NCBI GenBank assembly: GCA_900472575.1
Contig: UCIV01000019.1
Coordinates: 1-64,000, forward strand
Reading direction: 5' to 3'
Source of the DNA: Hyphomicrobiales bacterium
GTDB taxonomy: Bacteria > Pseudomonadota > Alphaproteobacteria > Rhizobiales > Rhizobiaceae
DNA length: 64,000 nucleotides
How positions within the stretch are numbered: the first letter of the stretch is position 1; each line of letters starts with the position of its first letter. Positions 54,973 to 63,404 of the stretch are shown here, piece after piece. A program made the translations under genes and the position numbers. The notes under the pieces are model-generated. The model had not been told where the DNA came from. It saw only the letters and a list, made by a program, of their open reading frames with translations, and ran no database searches.

Positions 54973-56166
54973 TTAGCAGGCGAGATCAGCAACGACCGCG
55001 TCGAGGATAAGCATCCCCTTTGGCGTGCAGCGCAGACGCGAGTTGCCGAGACGCTCGATAAACCCGTGTTCCAGTAAAGTCTGCTCCCGGACAGGATCCG
55101 GATCGCGGCCGGAGAGTTCCTGCCAGCGGGCGAGATCGACGCCTTCGGTGAGGCGCAGCCCCATCAGCAGCAACTCATCGGCCTGCTCATCGTAGCCGAG
55201 CACTTCCTGATCGTTCATCCCGTGGCCTTCGGCCTCTACACGCTCAAGCCAAGTTTCGGGACGGCGCTCGGTGGCGGTGGCGATCTTGTTACGGCCACGG
55301 GTAAGACGACCATGTGCACCCGGCCCGATACCCGCATAATCGCCATAACGCCAATAGGTCAGGTTATGGCGGCTCTCGGCGCCGGGCTTGGCATGATTGG
55401 AGACTTCATAGGCCGGCATGCCGTGACGTGCAGTGATTTCCTGCGTTGCCTCGTAAAACAAGGCGGATTGATCGTCATCCGGCACAATGAGCTTGCCTGC
55501 CTTGTGCAATCCGTAAAAGGGCGTGCCTTCCTCGATTGTCAGCTGGTAGAGCGACAGATGGTCAACGGCATAGGAAATTGCCTCCTTAAGCTCGGCTTCC
55601 CACGCTTCAACCGTCTGCCTGGGCCGGGCATAGATAAGGTCGAAGGACATGCGCGGAAAAATCTCACGCGCCAGCCGTATCGCTTTCAAAGCATCCGCAA
55701 CATCATGCAGCCGGCCGAGAAATTTGAGATCGGCATCGTTGAGGGCCTGCACGCCCATGGATACACGATTGACACCGGCTGCCCGATAACCACGAAAACG
55801 CTCCGCCTCGACACTGGAGGGGTTGGCTTCCATGGTAATCTCGATTCCATCCGGAACGTTCCAGTGACGGGCAATGCCGTTGAGGATCGCCTCGACGGTT
55901 GAAGGATCCATCAGCGACGGCGTACCGCCGCCAAGAAAAATGCTGGTCACGACTTTCGGGCCGCTCATGTTCCGCATCGTTTCCATCTCCTTGAGGAAAG
56001 CGGCGGTGAAACGGGCCTGATCCACCGGCTGATGGCGGACATGGCTGTTGAAGTCGCAATAGGGACACTTGGCAGCACAAAACGGCCAATGGACGTATAC
56101 GCCGAAGCCCGGCTCACCCGTGTCGGGAAGCAGCGTATTGGGCAGGTGGGAGGCTACGGCGTTCAC
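54973..56166 (-). CDS. hemW: Radical SAM protein HemW (coproporphyrinogen III oxidase-like)
   Basis: A 397-residue radical-SAM protein with the cluster motif C30-x3-C34-x2-C37 (PFCAAKCPYCDF). HemW is closely related to HemN but acts as a heme chaperone that delivers heme to respiratory enzymes. It lacks the HemN-specific N-terminal cysteine that would make it an oxidase. The GGGTPSLM and NRVSMGVQALNDADL motifs fit. It lies 6 bp downstream of rdgB in a compact operon. Confidence 0.93.
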   Translation of the reverse strand: MNAVASHLPNTLLPDTGEPGFGVYVHWPFCAAKCPYCDFNSHVRHQPVDQARFTAAFLKEMETMRNMSGPKVVTSIFLGGGTPSLMDPSTVEAILNGIARHWNVPDGIEITMEANPSSVEAERFRGYRAAGVNRVSMGVQALNDADLKFLGRLHDVADALKAIRLAREIFPRMSFDLIYARPRQTVEAWEAELKEAISYAVDHLSLYQLTIEEGTPFYGLHKAGKLIVPDDDQSALFYEATQEITARHGMPAYEVSNHAKPGAESRHNLTYWRYGDYAGIGPGAHGRLTRGRNKIATATERRPETWLERVEAEGHGMNDQEVLGYDEQADELLLMGLRLTEGVDLARWQELSGRDPDPVREQTLLEHGFIERLGNSRLRCTPKGMLILDAVVADLAC

Positions 56167-56172
56167 GAAGGA

Positions 56173-56817
56173 TCAGGCCTCCAGGCAGGTTTCGACGAAG
56201 AGTTTGAAGGCGCGGGCACGATGCGACAGAGCATGCTCGTCGCCCGGCTTCCAGCCATGCTTTTCTTCACTGGTCATCTCGCCGAAGGTCGTTTCATAGC
56301 CTTCAGGCTGGAAAAGCGGATCGTAACCGAAGCCCGCGGTGCCACGCGGCGGCCAGGCGACCACACCTTCGACCTCGCCGCGGAACAGCTCGGTATGGCC
56401 ATCCGGCCAGGCGAGGCAGAGCACGCTGACGAAACGGCAGGTGCGCTTGTCGGGCGTATCAGCGCCCTTTTCCTGCAGCGCTTTCTCGACCTTTTCCATC
56501 GCCATCTGGAAATCGCGGCTGCCATCCTCGCGCTCGGCCCAGTTGGCCGTATAGACGCCCGGTGCGCCGCCGAGAGCATCAATCACGATGCCGCTGTCAT
56601 CCGACAACGCCGGAAGGCCCGAAGCCTTGGCCGATGCCAGCGCCTTGATCGTGGCGTTTTCCTCGAATGTCGTGCCGGTTTCGTCCGGTTCCTCGAATTT
56701 CAGTTCCGCGGCAGACTTTGCCGAAAAGCCGAATGGTCCGATCAACTCGGCGATCTCCTTGATCTTGCCGGCGTTGTGGCTTGCGACAACGATCGTCTTG
56801 GTCTCGAGCTTACGCAT
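56173..56817 (-). CDS. rdgB: XTP/dITP diphosphatase (Ham1/RdgB)
   Basis: House-cleaning pyrophosphatase that hydrolyses non-canonical purine triphosphates (XTP, dITP). The 214-residue product has the nucleotide-binding motif SHNAGKIKE (13-21), [17 protein letters not shown] and [11 protein letters not shown]. The start at 56817 matches the family and avoids overlap with the VOC gene. It is located between hemW and the VOC gene; the rph-rdgB-hemW order is common in alphaproteobacteria. Confidence 0.96.
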   Translation of the reverse strand: MRKLETKTIVVASHNAGKIKEIAELIGPFGFSAKSAAELKFEEPDETGTTFEENATIKALASAKASGLPALSDDSGIVIDALGGAPGVYTANWAEREDGSRDFQMAMEKVEKALQEKGADTPDKRTCRFVSVLCLAWPDGHTELFRGEVEGVVAWPPRGTAGFGYDPLFQPEGYETTFGEMTSEEKHGWKPGDEHALSHRARAFKLFVETCLEA

Positions 56818-56825
56818 GAAAATTC

Positions 56826-57233
56826 CTACTTCAGGTTCCAGAGCATGGGCTCTGCACATTCCAGGCTGTTGCCGGCGGGATCACGGAAATAGATCGAGCG
56901 GGCGCCGTTCGGCCAGCGGAAATCGCTTTCGATCACAATGCCTGCCTTGTTGAGCTTTTCGACCATCCTGTCAATCGCCTCCGCACGCATACGGAAACAG
57001 AGGTGACCGGGGCCGGTTGCGCCGTGCGGCGGAACAGGGAGCGCGTCAGAAGACGGCGGCTTTACCGTCTCCTTCGGATCAAAGATCAGCAGGATCATCT
57101 CTCCGCAGCGAAAGAAGAGGTGGCGGTTGCCGGCGCGCAGGACTTTTTCAAGCCCCAGCACACCGCCATAAAAAGCCTCCGCCGCGTCGAGATCGTCGGT
57201 GTAAAGTGCGGTTTCGAGTATGCCTTCGATCAC
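56826..57233 (-). CDS. VOC-superfamily protein (glyoxalase/dioxygenase-like)
   Basis: A 135-residue VOC protein with the paired beta-alpha-beta folds: [20 protein letters not shown] near the start and [17 protein letters not shown] near the end, with a His in HLCFRM and the terminal Glu as possible metal ligands. It resembles catechol-dioxygenase-type and fosfomycin-type members, with no reaction assigned. The start is a GTG at 57233 with an AAGGTGGAG site; the longer open frame upstream overlaps rph and is not used. It is inserted between rph and rdgB. Confidence 0.85.
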   Translation of the reverse strand: MIEGILETALYTDDLDAAEAFYGGVLGLEKVLRAGNRHLFFRCGEMILLIFDPKETVKPPSSDALPVPPHGATGPGHLCFRMRAEAIDRMVEKLNKAGIVIESDFRWPNGARSIYFRDPAGNSLECAEPMLWNLK

Positions 57234-57244
57234 CGCTCCACCTT

Positions 57245-57964
57245 TCAGGCGCCGATGGCGGCCTTCTGCATGGCAACCAGTTCCTGCGTGCCGGCTTCGG
57301 CGAGCGTCAGAAGCTGCAGGAATTCCTCGCGGCTGAACGGCTTGCCTTCGGCTGTGCCCTGCACTTCGACGATGCCGCCCGCGCCGGTCATGACGAAGTT
57401 CGCATCGGTCTCCGCAGCGGAGTCTTCGAGGTAATCCAAGTCGATCACCGGCTGGTTGGCGAAGATACCGCAGGAGATTGCCGCGACGTGATCCTTCAGG
57501 ACCTTGTCGAGCTTGATCATCGAGCGGGTTTCCATCCACTTGAGGCAATCGTGAAGCGCGATCCAGCCGCCGGTGATGGACGCCGTACGGGTACCGCCAT
57601 CGGCCTGGATGACGTCGCAGTCGATGGTGATCTGCTTTTCACCGAGCGCCTCGAGATCGACGACCGCACGCAGCGAACGGCCGATCAGACGCTGGATCTC
57701 GAGCGTGCGACCGCCCTGCTTACCGGACGTGGCTTCCCGCTTCATGCGGTCGCCGGTGGCGCGCGGCAGCATGCCGTATTCGGCGGTTACCCAACCCTTG
57801 CCGGTATTGCGCAGCCACGGCGGGGTCTTTTCTTCAAGGCTTGCGGTGCACAGCACATGCGTGTCGCCGAACTTCACCAGACAGGAGCCTTCGGCATGTT
57901 TGGAGAAGTTGCGCTCGAAAGACACTTTGCGCATCTGGTTTACTGGTCTGCCTGAAGGCCGCAT
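57245..57964 (-). CDS. rph: Ribonuclease PH
   Basis: A phosphate-dependent 3'-5' exoribonuclease that trims tRNA and rRNA 3' ends. The 239-residue product has the RNase PH fold with [22 protein letters not shown] at the start, [15 protein letters not shown] and [15 protein letters not shown] in the active-site region. It heads the rph-VOC-rdgB-hemW leftward operon and diverges from hrcA. Confidence 0.97.
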   Translation of the reverse strand: MRPSGRPVNQMRKVSFERNFSKHAEGSCLVKFGDTHVLCTASLEEKTPPWLRNTGKGWVTAEYGMLPRATGDRMKREATSGKQGGRTLEIQRLIGRSLRAVVDLEALGEKQITIDCDVIQADGGTRTASITGGWIALHDCLKWMETRSMIKLDKVLKDHVAAISCGIFANQPVIDLDYLEDSAAETDANFVMTGAGGIVEVQGTAEGKPFSREEFLQLLTLAEAGTQELVAMQKAAIGA

Positions 57965-58240
57965 TGATCACTCCCTATATCAGCGCATCGCATCTTCAGG
58001 CGAGACGCCCAAGCATGCGATGATCCTTTGATTTTCCGCATTGGATGACAGGCGAATTGTTGCCGTTTTCATCTGTTGCAGCGTTTCCCGCCTTCTAAGG
58101 TGCGCGGGCTTCATTTGCAAAGAAAAAGCCTTGGCCGCGCCTTATCGTGACAATTGGCACGACATCTGCGATTTCCCTTTTGAGGCCTCCGCTGCAATAA
58201 CTATATTTCGGAGGCGAACAAATCGAGGTTACTTAAGGAT
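57965..58240. other. Divergent regulatory gap between rph and hrcA
   Basis: A 276-bp gap without a gene. It contains the sigma-54-like site at 58154-58170, an A/T-rich CTATAT element at 58201-58206 with TTGAGG 15 bp before it, and an AAGGA site for hrcA. No CIRCE inverted repeat (TTAGCACTC-N9-GAGTGCTAA) is present. Confidence 0.5.
58154..58170 (+). promoter_or_regulatory. Candidate sigma-54 promoter of hrcA
   Basis: TTGGCACG (58154-58161), four bases, then CTGCG (58166-58170). The GG (58156-58157) and GC (58168-58169) are 10 bp apart as required, and the -24 half is a perfect match. Transcription would start near 58181, 60 bp before hrcA. Confidence 0.55.
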
Positions 58241-59329
58241 ATGAGCTTTTCTGCGGGTAGAGGCATGGATGTCGGGTCGATGCTCGACGAGCGCTCACGC
58301 GAGATCTTTCGTCGTATCGTGGAGAGCTATCTGGAAAATGGCGAGCCTCTCGGCTCCCGCAATTTGTCGCGCCTGCTCCCCATGTCGCTGTCGCCGGCAT
58401 CGGTACGCAATGTGATGAGCGATCTCGAACAGTTGGGCCTGATCTATTCACCGCATATCAGCGCAGGTCGGCTGCCGACGCAGAGCGGGCTGCGCTTCTT
58501 TGTCGACGCCTTCATGCAGACTGGCAACCTTTCCGATGAGGAACGCGCCAGTATCGATCGACAGGTGCGTCCCAACGACAGGGACCAGACGCTGGAAAAC
58601 CTGATGACGGATGCGAGCCTGATGCTGTCAGGCGTCTCGCGCGGAGCCGGCATCGTCATCACGACGAAAAGCGACCCGATCCTCAAGCATGTGGAATTCA
58701 TCCGGCTGGAGCCGACAAAGGCCCTGGCTGTGCTTGTCGGCGATCACAATCAGATCGAAAACCGCATCATCGATTTGCCGGCAGGCGTGACCTCTTCACA
58801 GCTTACTGAAGCTGCCAATTTTCTCAACGCACACCTGACCGGCCAGACGCTTCCCGAATTCCGGGGGCAGATCAAGAAGTTGAAGCAGGAGGTGCAGACG
58901 GAAGTCGATGCTCTGGCGCAAGATCTGATCGAGAAAGGCCTAGCGGTCTGGTCAGGCGACAGCGAGGAAGGCAAGCCGACCCAGCTCATCGTTCGCGGCC
59001 GCGCCAATCTTCTGGAGGGATTGGGAGAGGCTTCGGATCTGGACCGGCTGCGGCTGCTGTTCGACGATCTGGAGAAAAAGGACAGCCTGATCGAAATACT
59101 GGAGCTTGCCGAAGCCGGGTCCGGGGTTCGGATTTTCATCGGATCGGAAAACAAGCTGTTTTCGCTATCCGGTTCATCGCTGATCGTCGCACCCTATCGC
59201 GATGGCGAGGACCGGATCGTCGGGGCCGTCGGCGTGATTGGACCAACCCGCCTCAACTATTCGCGTGTTGTACCGATGGTCGATTATACGGCCCAGTTGA
59301 TCGCTCGCCTGTCGCGCGGCTCGATGTAA
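58241..59329 (+). CDS. hrcA: Heat-inducible transcriptional repressor HrcA
   Basis: HrcA represses groESL by binding CIRCE elements and is inactivated when GroEL is overloaded. The 362-residue protein has an N-terminal winged helix (LDERSREIFRRIVESYLENGEPLGSRNLSR, SPASVRNVMSDLEQLGLI), the GAF-like domain and the C-terminal segment GAVGVIGPTRLNYSRVVPMVDYTA. The ATG at 58241 has an AAGGA site 6 nt away. grpE follows 91 bp later with its own heat-shock-type promoter. The dnaK and groESL genes are not in this window. Confidence 0.97.
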   Translation: MSFSAGRGMDVGSMLDERSREIFRRIVESYLENGEPLGSRNLSRLLPMSLSPASVRNVMSDLEQLGLIYSPHISAGRLPTQSGLRFFVDAFMQTGNLSDEERASIDRQVRPNDRDQTLENLMTDASLMLSGVSRGAGIVITTKSDPILKHVEFIRLEPTKALAVLVGDHNQIENRIIDLPAGVTSSQLTEAANFLNAHLTGQTLPEFRGQIKKLKQEVQTEVDALAQDLIEKGLAVWSGDSEEGKPTQLIVRGRANLLEGLGEASDLDRLRLLFDDLEKKDSLIEILELAEAGSGVRIFIGSENKLFSLSGSSLIVAPYRDGEDRIVGAVGVIGPTRLNYSRVVPMVDYTAQLIARLSRGSM

Positions 59330-59352
59330 GTCAGCTCCTTCGTCCTCCAAGC

Positions 59353-59385
59353 CTTGATTTTTTGCCCGCAAACCTCGATATCGAG
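59353..59385 (+). promoter_or_regulatory. Candidate RpoH promoter of grpE with overlapping palindrome
   Basis: CTTGATT (59353-59359) and CTCGATAT (59374-59381) are 14 bp apart and match heat-shock boxes CTTGAAA / CCCCATNT at five of seven and six of eight positions. The -10 region is part of a perfect 12-bp palindrome CTCGATATCGAG (59374-59385). The grpE start is 36 bp further on. Confidence 0.5.
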
Positions 59386-59420
59386 CGCAAATTCAAGATA
59401 CAGATCAATCGGAGAACGTC

Positions 59421-60050
59421 ATGACCGACGAAACCAAGAAAACCGGACCTGAAGCAGCTTTCGCGGATAACGAGGTCGAAGCTGCAGCAGCCGATTTTGA
59501 CGGTGCCGCCGAAGAGAAAGCTGCTGAGGTTGCAGCCGAGCCGGATCCGCTGGATGTGCTTAAGGCCGAGAATTCCGAACTGCGCGACCGCTTCCTCCGG
59601 CTTGCTGCCGAAATGGACAATCTGCGCCGCCGAACCGAGCGCGATGTGAAGGACGCCAAGTCATATGCCGTTTCCGGCTTTGCACGTGACATGCTGGCCG
59701 TTTCGGACAACCTTCGCCGTGCTCTCGATGCAGTTCCGGCTGACCAGCGCTCTGGCGCGGACGCCACGCTGACGACCCTTCTTGAAGGCGTCGAAATGAC
59801 CGAACGCGCCATGCTTTCGGCTCTTGAGCGTCACGGCGTGAAAAAGATCGATGCAGAGGGCGAAAAGTTCGACCCGAACTTCCATCAGGCGATGTTCGAA
59901 ATTCCGAACCCGGCCGTTCCGAACAACACGGTCGTGCAGGTCGTGCAGGCAGGCTTCACTATCGGCGACCGCGTTCTGCGCCCGGCCATGGTCGGTGTTG
60001 CCAAGGGCGGCCCGAAGACCGAAGCCGCTACGGCCGGCGGCGACGCCTGA
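59421..60050 (+). CDS. grpE: Nucleotide exchange factor GrpE
   Basis: GrpE releases ADP from DnaK. The 209-residue protein has an acidic disordered N-terminus (1-~45), a long coiled coil (~47-110; [37 protein letters not shown]) and the C-terminal beta domain with the family motif [17 protein letters not shown] sequence [12 protein letters not shown] (about 154-165) and [20 protein letters not shown]. It follows the hrcA gene on the same strand, the usual hrcA-grpE pairing. Confidence 0.96.
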   Translation: MTDETKKTGPEAAFADNEVEAAAADFDGAAEEKAAEVAAEPDPLDVLKAENSELRDRFLRLAAEMDNLRRRTERDVKDAKSYAVSGFARDMLAVSDNLRRALDAVPADQRSGADATLTTLLEGVEMTERAMLSALERHGVKKIDAEGEKFDPNFHQAMFEIPNPAVPNNTVVQVVQAGFTIGDRVLRPAMVGVAKGGPKTEAATAGGDA

Positions 60051-60086
60051 TATCAAGCATCGTCACTGAGGCGTGCGAACGGCTCT

Positions 60087-60323
60087 TCAGTGGGTCGTCT
60101 CCAGAGCGGAGCTTGCCAGATTACGGATAAGCTCCAGCTCCTGCTTCAGATGGATCCGCGTTCTGCGATCCGTTTCGGCCAAAGCGCTGCCTTCTTCATC
60201 GGCAAGCGCGAAGATGATGTCGAGTTCGTCCAGCAGGTCTGGATCCTTGATGGCAAGCAGGGTGATGACGGCTTTCAACAACTTGTCGTTCGCCGCAATG
60301 CGGGCGCGCGCTTCTTCATTCAT
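60087..60323 (-). CDS. Small helical protein of unknown function
   Basis: A 78-residue protein I cannot assign. It is highly charged and helical (MNEEARARIAANDKLLKAVI, then IKDPDLLDELDIIFALADEE and IHLKQELELIRNLASSALE), with no cysteine, no signal peptide and no membrane segment. A strong GGAGGAAGG ribosome site precedes the ATG at 60323, and codon use resembles the neighbours, so I take it as real. It is convergent with grpE, 36 bp away. Confidence 0.75.
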   Translation of the reverse strand: MNEEARARIAANDKLLKAVITLLAIKDPDLLDELDIIFALADEEGSALAETDRRTRIHLKQELELIRNLASSALETTH

Positions 60324-60446
60324 TGCCTTCCTCCAGAGATACGATCAAACATGTAGCGCCTTTCTCTAAAACAAAGGGGGAGGATCAGATGTTTCGAAAG
60401 AATTACTGCAACCGAACGCGCTAAGCTTCACTAAGTTCGCCCTGCA

Positions 60447-61043
60447 TCAAGACTTGACGGCAGTTACGTGGAGCCATTCGGTTGGCTTGCGATCGTAAGC
60501 ACTGCCCGACTGCTCTTCCATTGTTATCGATTTCCAAGGCAGGGCTTCGTATTTCAACTGAAGCCAATCCCTCGACGGATAATTGAAAAATCGGCCAAAG
60601 GTATCATGCCCCTCGGTTTCGCCTGCCTTGAAACTGGCGTAGAACACTCCGCCCGGGCGCAGGGCCGTATGGATCTTCCGCAGAATGCCGCCAAGCTCGC
60701 TACGTGGGACGTGCAACAGGCAGGCATTGGCCCAGATACCGTCGAAGGCCGATACCTTATCGATATCCTCAAAACGCAGGACCGGAACGGGGATCGAAAG
60801 ACGCGATGAAGCTTCGCTTGCCATCTCCAGGATGCCATCGGTGGGCAGGACATCAAAACCGCGGGCAATCATGACGGCGCTGTCGCGGCCACTGCCGCAG
60901 CCGAGTTCCAGAATGGTTGCTCCTGCAGAAAGCCCCGCAAGAAAGGCATCCAGCCGTTTCAGGCTCGCATCCGAAAGTGCCGCCGCATATGTTGCCGCGT
61001 TGTGGGAGTAGAAGAGCGATGTCGGATCGTCCTTACCATGCAT
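60447..61043 (-). CDS. Class I SAM-dependent methyltransferase
   Basis: A 198-residue methyltransferase with the SAM motif ILELGCGSGRDS (44-55), the acidic post-motif VLPTDGILEM and the motif IWANACLLHVPRSELGGIL (type-11/25 family). A target small molecule or protein cannot be predicted. It lies 6 bp downstream of the LysE-type exporter gene on the same strand, so the two are probably co-transcribed; whether the product is linked to the exported compound is unknown. Confidence 0.9.
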   Translation of the reverse strand: MHGKDDPTSLFYSHNAATYAAALSDASLKRLDAFLAGLSAGATILELGCGSGRDSAVMIARGFDVLPTDGILEMASEASSRLSIPVPVLRFEDIDKVSAFDGIWANACLLHVPRSELGGILRKIHTALRPGGVFYASFKAGETEGHDTFGRFFNYPSRDWLQLKYEALPWKSITMEEQSGSAYDRKPTEWLHVTAVKS

Positions 61044-61049
61044 TGTCGC

Positions 61050-61667
61050 TCACCGCTGCGACAGGAGAAGCTTCGTGCCGAAACCGACAAACACCGTTGC
61101 GACGCCGAGATCGATCTTCCGTTTTGCCTTGAGGTAAGCCGCCGCCACTCGTGGATGGGTAATCAATGCTACGAGGCAGCTATAATAAAGCGCCGAGACG
61201 GTCACCATTACCCCGATCGCAGCAACACCGTAAAGAAATGGCGTGCCGGCCGGCATGGTGACGGCGAAGAGCGAGGCGACGAAAAGCGCGGATTTCGGAT
61301 TGGCGAGATTGGTCGCCAATCCCATGCGGTAAGCAGTCTTCAGCGAAAAATCGGCCTTTTCTGGGATGGCCTCTGGTGCTCTGCGCGCCTTTCTAACGTC
61401 AACAAACACACGAATGCCGAGCCAGATCAGATAAAGACCGCCGGCAATTTTCAAAGCCAGATAGGCAAAGGGTGCCGCCTGAAAAAGAGCATTGATGCCG
61501 AGCCATCCGGCGATGCCCCAGCACAGGGTTCCGGTAATAGTCCCCATGACCGCAGAGATCGCCACTTTGCGCGGTGCCGTCAGGCAGTAGCGGATTACCA
61601 GAAGCGTATTCGGTCCCGGCGTGATGCAGGCAACGCCCCAGATCATAGCGACAGATAACAGGAACAT
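61050..61667 (-). CDS. LysE-family amino-acid/homoserine-type exporter
   Basis: A 205-residue inner-membrane protein with about six helices and the family opening PGPNTLLVIRYCLTAPRKVAISAVMGT followed by a GxxxG-like helix. Members export lysine, homoserine lactone, threonine or other amino compounds; the substrate here is not known. It overlaps none of its neighbours and precedes the methyltransferase gene; dnaA with its terminator lies upstream, so it needs its own promoter in 61668-61772. Confidence 0.92.
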   Translation of the reverse strand: MFLLSVAMIWGVACITPGPNTLLVIRYCLTAPRKVAISAVMGTITGTLCWGIAGWLGINALFQAAPFAYLALKIAGGLYLIWLGIRVFVDVRKARRAPEAIPEKADFSLKTAYRMGLATNLANPKSALFVASLFAVTMPAGTPFLYGVAAIGVMVTVSALYYSCLVALITHPRVAAAYLKAKRKIDLGVATVFVGFGTKLLLSQR

Positions 61668-61766
61668 GCAGAGCCTCTTGGTCGATTACCGGCGTTTTCC
61701 GAGAAGTTCGACTTGCGGGCTCGACTCGTCAAGAGCCGATCGTCGAGAGCACCCATTATGGATCGT

Positions 61767-61800
61767 GAAAAAATGGGCCGCTCCTTGCGGAACGACCCAT
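61767..61800 (-). terminator. Strong intrinsic terminator of dnaA
   Basis: On the minus strand a 12-bp stem (61800-61789 with 61784-61773; G-U wobbles only) closes a GCAA tetraloop and is followed by six Ts (61773-61768). It starts 29 bp after the dnaA stop. Confidence 0.9.
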
Positions 61801-61829
61801 CCGGTCTTCAAATTTGGCTCAGCAGCCGA

Positions 61830-63404
61830 TCATGCATTGTTCTCATTGATCAGGCGCTTCAGGAGCTCAACCTCATGGCCAAGCTTGCTGTCGTCGCCGA
61901 TCAACTCCTCGATCTTGCGCACCGCGTGAAGAACGGTCGTATGATCGCGTCCGCCGAAACGACGGCCAATTTCCGGGAAGGAACGCGGCGTCATGGTCTT
62001 CGCCAAGTACATGGCAATCTGGCGCGGCTTGACGATGACGCGGGTACGACGGTTCGAAACGAGTTCCTGCCGCGACACGTTATAGTGACGGGCAACGACG
62101 CGTTGGATATCCTCGATACGGACGCGCTTTGCCTCGCCGGCACCAACCAGATGCGCCAGAAGCTCATCAACACGCTCGATGGAAAGCGAGGGCTCGAACG
62201 AACGACGGAACAGAAGCTGGTTGAAGGCACCTTCCAGTTCACGGCCGCTGCTGGCGACGTTACGGGCAACGTGGCTGAGGATTTCGGCCGGAATATCGAG
62301 CGACGGATCGTCCTGCTTGGCCGTCTGCAGGCGACCCTTGAGCATTTCCAGACGCATTTCGTATTCCGGGGATTCCAGCTCGATGGCAACGCCACCCTGA
62401 AGACGCGAGCGGACGCGCGGATCGAGCGATTCCAGCTCCCACGGTGCACGGTCAGCTGCAACAACAACCTGCTTTGCGCTGTCGAGCAGCATGTTGAGGA
62501 GGTGGCAGAATTCGTTCTGGATCATCTTGCCCTGCAGAAACTGCATGTCGTCGATGATCAGAAGATCGATATTGCGCAAGCTGTCCTTGAGCGTCAGGGC
62601 ATCATTGTCACGGATCGCAGTAGCGAAACGCCACATGAAATATTCAGCCGTCAGGTAGACGACACGCGGGTTACGGTTGCTGCCGACGGCAGCGTTGGCA
62701 ATTGCCTGAAGAAGATGTGTCTTGCCGAGACCGACATTCGAATGAATGAATAGCGGATTGAAGCGGACAGCGCCTGCACCGGCTTCGGCAATCGTCTTTG
62801 CGGCGGCAAGCGCCACGCGGTTGGAAGAACCTTCGATATAGGTCTCGAACGTATAACGGCTATCAAGAGGAGAGCCGAACAACGGTCCGGAGTGCGCATT
62901 GCGCGTCGCAGTCGAGGCTGCAGCCAGCGGCGCCGGAAAGGCTGCGATCTTGCCGATTTCACGCGGCTGCGAAGCGCGATTGAAACTGGTTGTAGCGCTG
63001 TTCTCGACCGGTGCCGGCCGCTGTTCGACAGCACCGGGAGCCTTGATCGCGCGGCTTGCGCTGCGGACCAGGATTTCCACCTTGAGAATTTCCTTATCCT
63101 CTTCCTTGAAGAGGCCTTCGATCAGCTCGAGATACCGGTTGTTGATCCAGGATTTCAGGAAGGTCGTCGGAACGGTGAGCCGCACAACGCTTTTTGATAC
63201 AGAATGAAGCTTAAGACGCGCAAACCAACTTGCATAAACATCCTGACCGACCTGCGCCTTCAATCGCGCACTGAACCGCTCGAAAAGAGCATCATGCTGC
63301 ATTTCCGCTGTTTCCCCTGCCGCTTGGGAGCAAACTGTATCGAATCCCTGTCGAGCACGGTCGCTGTCACCAAGTGCCCGTGTCGATACGGTATTGATCT
63401 GCAT
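61830..63404 (-). CDS. dnaA: Chromosomal replication initiator protein DnaA
   Basis: DnaA binds origin boxes and opens the DNA. The 524-residue product has domain I (~35-120; [29 protein letters not shown]), a variable linker, the AAA+ domain with Walker A NVGLGKTH near residues 222-229 and [12 protein letters not shown], and the C-terminal DNA-binding domain with [16 protein letters not shown]. Domain I begins with [10 protein letters not shown], an internal Met at residue 35 (63302). I keep the upstream ATG at 63404, which has an AAGG site at a good distance, because relatives have similar N-terminal extensions. The start is therefore uncertain within 34 codons. Confidence 0.95.
   Translation of the reverse strand: MQINTVSTRALGDSDRARQGFDTVCSQAAGETAEMQHDALFERFSARLKAQVGQDVYASWFARLKLHSVSKSVVRLTVPTTFLKSWINNRYLELIEGLFKEEDKEILKVEILVRSASRAIKAPGAVEQRPAPVENSATTSFNRASQPREIGKIAAFPAPLAAASTATRNAHSGPLFGSPLDSRYTFETYIEGSSNRVALAAAKTIAEAGAGAVRFNPLFIHSNVGLGKTHLLQAIANAAVGSNRNPRVVYLTAEYFMWRFATAIRDNDALTLKDSLRNIDLLIIDDMQFLQGKMIQNEFCHLLNMLLDSAKQVVVAADRAPWELESLDPRVRSRLQGGVAIELESPEYEMRLEMLKGRLQTAKQDDPSLDIPAEILSHVARNVASSGRELEGAFNQLLFRRSFEPSLSIERVDELLAHLVGAGEAKRVRIEDIQRVVARHYNVSRQELVSNRRTRVIVKPRQIAMYLAKTMTPRSFPEIGRRFGGRDHTTVLHAVRKIEELIGDDSKLGHEVELLKRLINENNA

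Noticed and set aside
57965..58240. CIRCE element for HrcA autoregulation
   Set aside because: No TTAGCACTC-N9-GAGTGCTAA or close variant is present in the gap.
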